From Gammaproteobacteria bacterium (GTDB lineage Bacteria; Pseudomonadota; Gammaproteobacteria; SZUA-229), in the NCBI GenBank assembly GCA_015484935.1, contig WFUQ01000204.1:1-7342 (forward strand): DNA of 7,342 bases. Reading direction: 5' to 3'. Both the position numbers and the translations under genes were made by a program. A model generated the notes under the pieces. It was not told the DNA's origin and ran no database searches. It saw only the letters and a list, made by a program, of their open reading frames with translations. Positions 1 through 5,517 of this stretch are shown here, piece after piece. Position 1 is the first letter of the stretch, and the number at the start of each line of letters is the position of its first letter.

Positions 1-195
1 CTCTTGCTGTTTTGCAACAGCGACATTATCGACGTAATCCAGTAATGACGATCTGATACTTTTGGTATGGTGTGTTTCATCGCGACCGGAATGCCGATGA
101 TAGCCATCCACACGCTTGTGCAATCGCGCCAGCGCGACCTGCAGATACCACTGTTGCAGCTCCCGGAGCAAGGTACTCAAAAAGTCGGCGATCAT
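1..195 (-). CDS. Unrecognised protein, N-terminal part (runs off left edge)
   Basis: An open frame of 65 codons begins with ATG at 195-193 and stays open to base 1, so the C-terminus is missing. A strong ribosome binding site (GGGAGG on the minus strand, about 204-209) lies 7-8 nt upstream and decides the start; without it I would not call this gene. The visible protein starts MIADFLSTLLRELQQWYLQV, continues with a basic stretch (ARLHKRVDGYHRH) and then a polar region. The first 30 residues could form an amphipathic helix. I see no signal peptide or catalytic motif and do not recognise the family. It is the last gene of the minus-strand series, about 300 nt downstream of the PEP-CTERM gene and beyond a hairpin, so it is probably transcribed separately. 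It could be a chance frame, but the ribosome binding site argues against that. Confidence 0.5.
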   Translation of the reverse strand, partial: MIADFLSTLLRELQQWYLQVALARLHKRVDGYHRHSGRDETHHTKSIRSSLLDYVDNVAVAKQQE

Positions 196-203
196 CACAC
201 GCA

Positions 204-209
204 CCTCCC
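204..209 (-). promoter_or_regulatory. Strong Shine-Dalgarno for the left-edge gene
   Basis: On the minus strand the sequence reads CGGGAGGTG, ending 7-8 nt before the ATG at 195. It is the best ribosome binding site in the window and the main reason for calling a partial gene at the left edge. Confidence 0.5.
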
Positions 210-274
210 GGTTCCAGCAAGGGTCACAGGGAATATCCCACGTATGTAGTTTCGCAATTTTTGGCGACTGACAT

Positions 275-290
275 ATTGACTAACGTCAAT
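275..290. repeat. Short dyad ATTGAC-TAAC-GTCAAT
   Basis: A perfect 6-bp inverted repeat with a 4-nt centre lies about 80 nt upstream of the left-edge gene. The half site contains a TTGAC element that resembles a -35 box, but I find no correctly spaced -10. It could be an operator for that gene or a chance dyad. Confidence 0.25.
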
Positions 291-339
291 CATAGAGTGA
301 AGTGATATAGAACAATGAAAGATTCTATAACACCAGAAG

Positions 340-381
340 CAAATCAGAGCATAATGCTTTATTACATTATGCCCTGATTTG
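340..381 (-). terminator. 17-bp hairpin downstream of the PEP-CTERM gene
   Basis: The arms 340-356 and 365-381 are complementary over 17 bp with an 8-nt loop. The single imperfect position is A-C on the plus strand but G-U in a minus-strand RNA, so the stem is fully paired only in a transcript read from the PEP-CTERM side. No U-run follows the stem on that strand. It may therefore act as an RNA 3'-end stabiliser or weak terminator rather than a textbook intrinsic terminator. Confidence 0.4.
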
Positions 382-490
382 TATCCACAAGAGAGCTGAA
401 GCTTCACCAGGCATCAGTCCATGCCCTCGCATGAAATAACAACCAACAACCCCCCTCATACTGTATCAAAACAGCTTAAAGACAACCCGG

Positions 491-1318
491 TTAAACAACT
501 TTTCTTCTAGCCAGACCGATAAGGCCAAGCAAACCTGAACCGAATAACCAGACTGCTGCTGGAACAGGAAGTGTGCTGGGAGTACTCCCAGCGAGCTCCC
601 ACTGTAAATAGTTACCAATAATCAAGCCCGACGAGCCTTCTGCCGCCTGCCCCAGATACTCAGAGGTGCATCTAATATAGTAGTTGGTTGTATTGCAATC
701 GAAGTCGATACCCCCATTGACGGTTCCAGGAACATCGATTGAACCAGCCCATTGCAGCTCTAACACAGGAAAGTGGATGGTAAACATACCATTATTGGTT
801 AAATCTGTTCGACTGATCGAAGCAACACCGAAGAAGTTACCGGCAGCACTGCCCAGCGTCGGAGCTAAAAAGCCAAAATCCTGCCCCAATATTTTCGCAT
901 TTAAAAACAACCCCACATCTGACACACCTAAAGATGGCGCGGGAGGAGTACCGCTTCCACCAGGTGTTATATCCGAACCGGATACATTCAATAACTCACC
1001 GGTGACATCATCGAACTCCCAACTCAACGGTACTGGTGATGTGCCATCTACCACAGAAGTTTCACCACCAATTACCGAGCCCGCAGCACCAGCAATACGA
1101 AATTCATTTGGTGCCGTACCCTGGCTATCGTAGACACCGTTAAACTGCGCGTTATTGATAACATTAGCCGCTGGAAATGGATTGCTTGGAAATAAGTTAT
1201 CACCCCAGGTGATAGTCACCGCATGTGAAACGTTCGAAATCAACAACAAACCGGTATAGAGCGAAACCAGCGTGAGAGGTAATCTGGATGAATATGATGT
1301 GCTTCTCTTTATTTTCAT
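491..1318 (-). CDS. Secreted protein with VPLPA/PEP-CTERM-type sorting signal
   Basis: This 275-residue protein is exported and probably sorted by an exosortase. Residues 1-33 form a Sec signal peptide: a basic start (MKIKR), a hydrophobic core (about 14-28) and a likely cleavage site after SHA. The C-terminus carries the tripartite tail of PEP-CTERM-type proteins: the VPVPA motif at 249-255, a hydrophobic helix (WLFGSGLLGLIGLA, 257-270) and a basic end (RRK, 271-273). This resembles the VPLPA-CTERM variant. The middle is low in lysine and rich in Gly, Ser, Thr, Asn and Val, as expected of a beta-rich surface or matrix protein. Cys208 and Cys217 could form a disulphide. In known systems an exosortase removes the tail and the cargo goes to the cell surface or exopolysaccharide matrix. 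No exosortase gene lies in this window. The start is supported by AAGGA about 10 nt upstream. The passenger domain is not one I recognise. Confidence 0.88.
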   Translation of the reverse strand: MKIKRSTSYSSRLPLTLVSLYTGLLLISNVSHAVTITWGDNLFPSNPFPAANVINNAQFNGVYDSQGTAPNEFRIAGAAGSVIGGETSVVDGTSPVPLSWEFDDVTGELLNVSGSDITPGGSGTPPAPSLGVSDVGLFLNAKILGQDFGFLAPTLGSAAGNFFGVASISRTDLTNNGMFTIHFPVLELQWAGSIDVPGTVNGGIDFDCNTTNYYIRCTSEYLGQAAEGSSGLIIGNYLQWELAGSTPSTLPVPAAVWLFGSGLLGLIGLARRKVV

Positions 1319-1328
1319 TTTTTAAGTA

Positions 1329-1334
1329 TCCTTG
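1329..1334 (-). promoter_or_regulatory. Ribosome binding site of the PEP-CTERM gene
   Basis: The minus strand reads CAAGGA, 10 nt before the ATG at 1318. It fits the predicted short leader from the sigma-54 promoter and supports the chosen start. Confidence 0.5.
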
Positions 1335-1362
1335 CTTAAATTTATATTGACACCGAACTAGT

Positions 1363-1379
1363 AAGCAAAAAACGAGCCA
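1363..1379 (-). promoter_or_regulatory. Sigma-54 (-24/-12) promoter of the PEP-CTERM gene
   Basis: The minus strand reads TGGCTCGTTTTTTGCTT, against the sigma-54 consensus TGGCACG-N4-TTGCW. The only departure is T for A at the fifth position, and the invariant GG and GC doublets are exactly 12 bp apart (1378/1377 and 1366/1365). Transcription would begin near 1353, giving a leader of about 35 nt before the start at 1318. PEP-CTERM systems are known to be linked with the PrsK/PrsR two-component pair, whose regulator acts on sigma-54 promoters, so the position makes biological sense. Not tested experimentally here. Confidence 0.7.
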
Positions 1380-1381
1380 TA

Positions 1382-1429
1382 TAGATTAAATCTAATTTTT
1401 TCAATACATTACGAGTATTTCAGTATTTC
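1382..1429. promoter_or_regulatory. Dyad and tandem repeats upstream of the sigma-54 promoter
   Basis: Just upstream of the -24 element is a perfect dyad TAGATT-A-AATCTA (1382-1394). A tandem pair of identical 8-mers AGTATTTC follows at 1414-1421 and 1422-1429, about 35-50 bp above the -24 box. Sigma-54 promoters need an upstream activator site, so these are candidates. The region is AT-rich and short repeats can arise by chance; the activator's true site is unknown to me. Confidence 0.3.
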
Positions 1430-1503
1430 ACACCCTACTAACATGTAAATATTTCCGACTTACTTTATGTAATGTAATTCCCCAAACATTGGCGATGCAG
1501 TTA

Positions 1504-1581
1504 CTAAAAACGCAACCCGACCGCGGTCGTGACAAACTCCATCAACGGTATCGCATCCTTGTAGATATTCATCACCTCATT
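1504..1581 (-). pseudogene. Out-of-frame C-terminal end of the DUF2461 gene
   Basis: Read in the -1 frame relative to the main DUF2461 frame, this stretch encodes NEVMNIYKDAIPLMEF followed by VTTAVGLRF and a TAG stop. It resembles the normal 'PLM-F---A-GL-F' ending of DUF2461 proteins. It joins the upstream frame at TTTCCAATGAG (about 1586-1576), where one added base would restore the reading frame. There is no X-XXY-YYZ slippery heptamer in the zero frame, so programmed frameshifting is unlikely. Confidence 0.7.
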
Positions 1582-2195
1582 GGAAATTTCGGTGAGGTAA
1601 CAAAGTCATCATCCAGATGGCACTTAACAAACAGGGATTTCAGTTTCAGGTCTTCGACATATCGATGTTCGGGATCGTATCCTCGCGGTGGTCGTTTCAA
1701 TCTCTCGCCTTCGATGTCACTGAAACGTTTCAGGAATCTTTTGTTGTGGATTACGGCTTGCCACTTTTCAGGGGGCTCGACTATCGCCGTACGGATCTTG
1801 TCCAGCACGGGATTGGGTGGCGTCCATACACCAGCTCCGACAAACACATTATCAGGCTGCAGGTGCAGATAGAAACCCGGCGCATGCGCACTCTTTCCGG
1901 CTTCGTGCCTGAAGTGGCAACCGACGTTTTCTTTGTAGGGACGTTTATCTCGCGAGAAGCGGACATCACGATAAATGCGAAACATGGAACCGCCGTTTCT
2001 GCGCGTATCCGCAACAAAGTGTTCGCTGATAGTATCCATGTGATCACCGACCGCTTCGATGAAGTCCAGTACGGGTTCAACCACGTCATCAAGATAACGT
2101 TGTTTATTGGTGTTGAACCATTCGCGGTTGTTGTTGGCAGCGAGTTCCTCTAGATATCTGAATAACTCGACAGGAAAGCCTTTGAATTGTGTCAT
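1572..2195 (-). CDS. DUF2461 (TIGR02453) family protein, C-terminus frameshifted
   Basis: The protein belongs to the DUF2461 family of unknown function. Visible family motifs are NNNREWF (about 21-27), the conserved core RDVRFSRDKRPYKEN (76-90), GFYLHLQP (107-114) and LKLKSLF (183-189). I place the start at the ATG at 2195 because family homology begins at MTQFKGFP and AGGA lies 6 nt upstream. The open frame continues upstream to 2363 only through dispersed-repeat DNA. In this frame the protein ends after 207 residues (SPKFPMR). The usual family ending lies in the -1 frame, which overlaps at 1581-1579 and runs to a TAG at 1504-1506. Restored, the protein would have about 230 residues. Most of the fold is intact, so the short form might still be made. 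The lesion could be a real mutation or a sequence error. Confidence 0.85.
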   Translation of the reverse strand: MTQFKGFPVELFRYLEELAANNNREWFNTNKQRYLDDVVEPVLDFIEAVGDHMDTISEHFVADTRRNGGSMFRIYRDVRFSRDKRPYKENVGCHFRHEAGKSAHAPGFYLHLQPDNVFVGAGVWTPPNPVLDKIRTAIVEPPEKWQAVIHNKRFLKRFSDIEGERLKRPPRGYDPEHRYVEDLKLKSLFVKCHLDDDFVTSPKFPMR

Positions 2196-2395
2196 ATAGT
2201 ATCCTGACTGAACGTTTGGATAGTCGAGTGGCCATACCAACTTGTTGTAGCCATTTATAGACCATGCTCCCCGACACAAACACTCGGGAATGACGACCTG
2301 AGAGGCGCTCTTACTGCAAGTTACCGATTTTCTCAGTGCCCTCTGCGTCTCTGCGGTGAACACTATGTCACTGTTTTAAACAATCAAACCAGCGA
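2196..2395. other. Intergenic gap between cysE and the DUF2461 gene
   Basis: This 200-nt gap contains a dispersed-repeat text at 2331-2363 and a TATAAA element on the minus strand near 2255-2260 without a convincing -35 partner. No terminator hairpin for cysE is visible. The minus frame here (beginning MFTAETQRAL) translates the repeat and is not credible coding sequence. Confidence 0.5.
2331..2363. repeat. Dispersed repeat with tandem CTCTGCG units
   Basis: CTCTGCGT and CTCTGCGG stand in tandem (2341-2356), flanked by TCTCAGTGCC and TGAACAC. This phrase recurs between genes in many unrelated bacterial genomes (from memory) and, when translated, gives spurious peptides such as FTAETQRAL. It sits just after the cysE stop and explains the false upstream extension of the DUF2461 frame. 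Confidence 0.5.
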
Positions 2396-3184
2396 TCACT
2401 CGCTCTCGATCTTCTCCGCCTCTTTACCATCATCACCTTGCTCAGCACTGATCTCGCAAGAACCCAGATCAGGCAGATTGGACACATCGATCTCACTACC
2501 GAGTTGTTTGAGTGCCCCACACATAGTCGCCATCTTGTTATCCATAGCGTGGATATGATCGAGCATACGATTGATGGCTGTGACGACCGGGTCGTCTGCA
2601 TCCTTGGTCGCACCATAGGCATCGAAACCCATCCTGGAAGCGATCTCGTCGCGTTTTTTCTGTTCGTCTTCTTTGGCGCGTTTCACCAGACGCCCGGGCA
2701 CACCGACGACGGTGTTATTCTCGGGTACGTCATGCGTGACAACAGCGTTTGAGCCGACACGTGCACCGGTGTGCAAGGTTATCGGCCCGAGCACTTTCGC
2801 GCCGGCACCTACCACAACATTGTCCTCCAGCGTGGGATGACGTTTTCCCTTCTGCCAGCTGGTGCCACCCAGGGTCACGCCGTGGTAGAGAGTGCAATCA
2901 TCTCCTATTTCAGCAGTTTCACCGATGACTACCCCCATGCCATGATCGATGAAGAAACGTCTGCCGATGGTGGCACCGGGATGAATTTCGATGCCCGTAA
3001 ACCAGCGTGCGATATGCGAACCGAGGCGCGCCAGCCATTTCAGCCCCATGTTCCACAATCGATGGTTGATGCGGTGAAAGATGATGGCGTGCAGCCCGGG
3101 ATATGCCGTGAGGACTTCCAGGGTATGTCTGGCAGCGGGGTCTCGATCAAATACACTGCGTATGTCTTCGCGTAAGCTGATGAT
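2396..3184 (-). CDS. cysE: Serine O-acetyltransferase, iscR-linked short type, no canonical start
   Basis: CysE transfers acetyl from acetyl-CoA to L-serine, giving O-acetylserine, the committed step of cysteine synthesis in the cytosol. The left-handed beta-helix is clear: [18 protein letters not shown] with Asp80-His81 as the likely catalytic pair, GVTLGGT, KRHPTL with His116, [10 protein letters not shown] and VVGVPGRLV. The C-terminal tail after about 175 is long and acidic, as in the short-form enzymes often found near iscR. Family homology extends upstream in frame to [20 protein letters not shown], yet between the in-frame TAA at 3208-3206 and the TTG at 3058 there is no ATG, GTG or TTG. 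I extend the feature to ATC at 3184, just after GGAG (3192-3189). That gives 262 residues, the normal length. The alternative TTG at 3058 would remove 42 residues, including the conserved N-terminal helices. A mutated start codon or a base error is likely. Confidence 0.85.
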   Translation of the reverse strand: MISLREDIRSVFDRDPAARHTLEVLTAYPGLHAIIFHRINHRLWNMGLKWLARLGSHIARWFTGIEIHPGATIGRRFFIDHGMGVVIGETAEIGDDCTLYHGVTLGGTSWQKGKRHPTLEDNVVVGAGAKVLGPITLHTGARVGSNAVVTHDVPENNTVVGVPGRLVKRAKEDEQKKRDEIASRMGFDAYGATKDADDPVVTAINRMLDHIHAMDNKMATMCGALKQLGSEIDVSNLPDLGSCEISAEQGDDGKEAEKIESE

Positions 3185-3188
3185 GTTT

Positions 3189-3192
3189 CTCC
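3189..3192 (-). promoter_or_regulatory. Ribosome binding site marking the true cysE start
   Basis: GGAG lies 4 nt before ATC at 3184 and 7 nt before ATC at 3181, and directly precedes the first CysE-like residues (ISLRED). It shows where translation should begin although no ATG, GTG or TTG is present there. Confidence 0.45.
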
Positions 3193-3210
3193 GAAAAATG
3201 AGTATTTATT

Positions 3211-3221
3211 TAACCACAGAG
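3211..3221. repeat. Dispersed repeat fragment TAACCACAGAG
   Basis: TAACCACAGAG is a familiar end of the same intergenic repeat text seen elsewhere in the window (for example CTCTGCGG at 2349). It lies immediately upstream of the cysE ribosome binding site. Confidence 0.35.
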
Positions 3222-3302
3222 TCAAAAAAGGCGCATGGAAATCAAACTACCTTTTCAGCAAGCTGCACAAACGATACGACGAACAGCATCCTTATAGAAT
3301 CA

Positions 3303-3326
3303 TTCGCGCACTTCGCGTTGTTCGCG
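3303..3326. repeat. Three TTCGCG units with 9-bp period
   Basis: TTCGCG occurs at 3303, 3312 and 3321 with spacers CAC and TTG, ending in GCGGCAAGATGG. It lies between the DUF2797 stop and cysE and belongs to the same dispersed intergenic repeat type as 2331-2363 and 6778-6858. Confidence 0.45.
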
Positions 3327-3357
3327 GCAAGATGGTTTTGCTCTTCATGTCTCACCA

Positions 3358-4185
3358 CTACGCTTCCAACCCTATCCGGTAGCCGCTGAATTTGCGGATA
3401 TTCAACACGCCTGTATCCAGTATCAGATACTGCCCTTTGATCCCCATCAACACACCTTCGACATCCGGTGTTTTGTCGAAATTGAACGATTTCACTTTTT
3501 GCGGATACTGCTCGACCGGGTATTCGAAGCGATACACCTCGGAATCGGTCACCGGGCTGATGTCTGCTGCATCGAACCGGGCGGTGATGTCTTCGATATC
3601 CTGTGCTGCAAGCTGCATCAACTCATCGCGTTTCTGAAACAGATCGACTTCGTCCGGTGCGCCCTTCAACATCCTCTGCCAACTGGTTTTATCGGATACG
3701 TGTTTGGCGATGGCGACTTCGATCAGACCGGATTGCAAGCGCGTGCTGACTCGAAAGACAGGCAAGGCGAAACTGGCACCCTGATCGATCCAGCGCGTCG
3801 GAATCTGGGTACCGCGGGTGATACCGACTTTGACACCGGATGAATTTGCCAGGTACACGGTATGCGGTTGCATACAGTGAGTCATCGCCCAGTCCGGTTC
3901 ACGGCAGGTACCGGCATCGAAATGGCAGGTCTCCGGCTTCATGATGCACATGTCACAGGCAGCGAGGTCACGGAAACAGGGATAACAATGTCCCTGACCG
4001 AAGCTCTTGCTGGTTTTGCGCCCACAGGCGACGCAGTGTATCTCGCCGTAGGAATGCAGTTTGACGGGCTTACCGATGAGCGCATTCATGTCGATCAACT
4101 CCTCGCCCTGTGCGTTGCTCATCGGCAGATGGTAGCTCACCGGTGAGTCATGCCGTACCTGCATCTTTCTGATATTTCCATTCAT
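3358..4185 (-). CDS. DUF2797 cysteine-rich protein
   Basis: This 275-residue protein matches the DUF2797 family by the core pattern NALIGKPVKL (34-43), CVACGRKTSKSFGQGHCYPC (51-70), HCMQPHTVYLANSSGVKVGI, QIPTRWIDQGA, the C-terminal GIKGQYLILDTGVLNIRKF, and overall length. Nine cysteines lie between 51 and 104 (51, 54, 67, 70, 77, 80, 87, 94, 104), several in CxxC pairs, so the N-terminal half probably binds zinc or another metal. YLANSS-GVKVGIT (111-123) resembles the start of GIY-YIG-type folds; this is my inference and no activity is proven. The protein is predicted cytosolic, without signal peptide or membrane segment. The start at 4185 retains the usual 'IRKM' N-terminal phrase, although no strong ribosome binding site is visible. 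It begins 22 nt after the aminotransferase stop, suggesting one operon. Confidence 0.88.
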   Translation of the reverse strand: MNGNIRKMQVRHDSPVSYHLPMSNAQGEELIDMNALIGKPVKLHSYGEIHCVACGRKTSKSFGQGHCYPCFRDLAACDMCIMKPETCHFDAGTCREPDWAMTHCMQPHTVYLANSSGVKVGITRGTQIPTRWIDQGASFALPVFRVSTRLQSGLIEVAIAKHVSDKTSWQRMLKGAPDEVDLFQKRDELMQLAAQDIEDITARFDAADISPVTDSEVYRFEYPVEQYPQKVKSFNFDKTPDVEGVLMGIKGQYLILDTGVLNIRKFSGYRIGLEA

Positions 4186-4207
4186 ATTTATTTTATTATT
4201 CAGTAAG

Positions 4208-5383
4208 TTAAATATTACAATTAACGTGCTTTATTATCTTATCGACAGCTATCTCCAGCTGCTCGATCGGGCGCGTGTAAGCGAATCGCACATGCCCATT
4301 GGCTCGATATTCACCAAAATCGATGCCCGGTGTGACTGCCACACCTTCGGCTTCGAGCAGCGTCTGTACCCAGCTGAAACTGTCGGTGGTCAATTCGCTG
4401 CAATCAGCATACAGATAAAAAGCACCCTGCGGCTGGCAGCTTATCTTAAAGCCAAGCTCGCGCAAGGCAGGCAGCAGGTAATCCCGTCGTCGCCTGAATT
4501 CATCGACGCGCTGATCGAATATGGAGCGGCATGCATCACTGAATGCGGCAAGCGCGGCATATTGCGACATGGTCGGTGGCGCAAGAAACAGGTTCTGCGC
4601 CATGCGATCGACGCATTCGACCAGCGCTTCTGGCAGCACTACCCAACCGAGTCGCCAGCCAGTCATGCCAAAATATTTGGAGAAGCTATTGATGACGATC
4701 ACATCATCTGACAATGATAATGCCGTACGGTCATCTGCCTCAAACACCAGCCCCTGATAGATCTCATCGACGATAAGGTGACCGTGGTGCGCTTTTACAC
4801 TCTGATACAACGCATTCAATTGCTGCTCGGGTATGAGTGTGCCTGTGGGATTGGCAGGCGTGGCGACCATGACAGCACGTGTTTTTTTGTGCCAGTGCGC
4901 ATCGACCAATTCAGCATTGAGCTGGTAAGCCGATTCTGTAGTGACAGGTATCGCTCTGGTCTTGATGGCGAGCAGTTGTGCGATATTGCGATTACAGGGA
5001 TAACCGGGGTCGGATAACAGCACTTCATCCCCCGCATCCAGCAAGGCTGACAACACCAGTTGCAGTGCACCGGATGCACCGGGCGTGATGACGATACGTG
5101 AAGCACTGATCGCCAGTCCATAACGTTGCTGGTAATAATCTGCTATTTTCTGCCGAAGTTCCGGTATGCCGACTGCCGGTGTGTAATGTGTGCGCTGGTC
5201 TCGTAACGCTGCGATACCGGCATCGATGATGGGCGTGGCCGTGGCGAAATCCGGTTCACCGACTTCCAGATGCACCACCGAACGCCCTTCTGTTTCCAGT
5301 TGTCGCGCACGCGCCAGCAGATCCATCACATAAAATGGTTTTACGTGTTGTGCCCTGCTTGAGCTAAACTTGGTTCCAGCCAC
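4208..5383 (-). CDS. Class I/II PLP-dependent aminotransferase
   Basis: This fold-type I aminotransferase has 391 residues, the usual length. Visible landmarks are LEVGEPDF (39-46) at the N-terminal substrate region, TPGASGALQLV (100-110) for the phosphate-binding turn, ATPANPTG with Asn178, VDEIY with Asp206, SFSKYFGMTGWRLG with the PLP lysine at Lys236, and HVRFAYT with Arg366 for the substrate carboxylate. It transfers an amino group between an amino acid and a 2-oxo acid in the cytosol; the sequence alone does not fix the substrate. The start is GTG at 5383, because the in-frame TGA lies only two codons upstream; a weak GGA precedes it. It leads the probable operon with the DUF2797 gene and diverges from the M23 peptidase gene. 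It could resemble aspartate- or alanine-type enzymes. Confidence 0.93.
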   Translation of the reverse strand: MAGTKFSSSRAQHVKPFYVMDLLARARQLETEGRSVVHLEVGEPDFATATPIIDAGIAALRDQRTHYTPAVGIPELRQKIADYYQQRYGLAISASRIVITPGASGALQLVLSALLDAGDEVLLSDPGYPCNRNIAQLLAIKTRAIPVTTESAYQLNAELVDAHWHKKTRAVMVATPANPTGTLIPEQQLNALYQSVKAHHGHLIVDEIYQGLVFEADDRTALSLSDDVIVINSFSKYFGMTGWRLGWVVLPEALVECVDRMAQNLFLAPPTMSQYAALAAFSDACRSIFDQRVDEFRRRRDYLLPALRELGFKISCQPQGAFYLYADCSELTTDSFSWVQTLLEAEGVAVTPGIDFGEYRANGHVRFAYTRPIEQLEIAVDKIIKHVNCNI

Positions 5384-5517
5384 GACTCATCCAGCCTGTA
5401 ACGAAAGATATCAGTGATAGATAAAAGCGTAATTTTACACGGGTTTACCACCAGCATTGTACCTGTGCTACCTATATAAATAGTGATTAAATAGCCACCA
5501 TCGAGCAGCCATCAATA
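5384..5517. promoter_or_regulatory. Divergent promoter region
   Basis: The 134-nt AT-rich gap between the two divergent genes must hold promoters for both. On the plus strand there is a -10-like TATAAA (5475-5480) and a -35-like TTGTAC (5457-5462), but their 12-nt spacing is too short for a standard sigma-70 site. No convincing box pair was found on the minus strand. No clear dyad operator is visible. Confidence 0.4.

Larger units (their letters stand above)
196..490. other. Intergenic region with hairpin and small dyads
   Basis: This 295-nt gap lies between the PEP-CTERM gene and the left-edge gene. It holds a 17-bp hairpin (340-381), the dyad at 275-290, a 10-bp palindrome TGAAGCTTCA (397-406) and a small GGCAT/ATGCC dyad (410-425). 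A 70-codon minus frame crosses it (195-407) but has no coding-like features and runs through the hairpin, so I do not call it a gene. Confidence 0.6.

Noticed and set aside
195..407. 70-codon minus frame overlapping the start of the left-edge gene
   Set aside because: It runs through the 17-bp hairpin, has unusual residue content (many Cys, His, Ser, Tyr) and no ribosome binding site.
684..1133. 149-codon plus-strand frame opposite the PEP-CTERM gene
   Set aside because: It is an antisense shadow of a gene with a clear signal peptide and sorting tail, and has no domain or ribosome binding site of its own.
1572..1590. Programmed -1 frameshift in the DUF2461 gene
   Set aside because: No X-XXY-YYZ slippery heptamer in the zero frame. 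A point indel or sequence error is simpler.
2196..2363. Upstream extension of the DUF2461 frame (MFTAETQRAL...)
   Set aside because: It translates a dispersed intergenic repeat. Family homology and a good ribosome binding site both begin at 2195.
3040..3225. Minus frame overlapping the cysE start, considered as its true N-terminus
   Set aside because: It is out of frame with the conserved SLREDI region, and joining it by a shift would not produce a normal CysE N-terminus.
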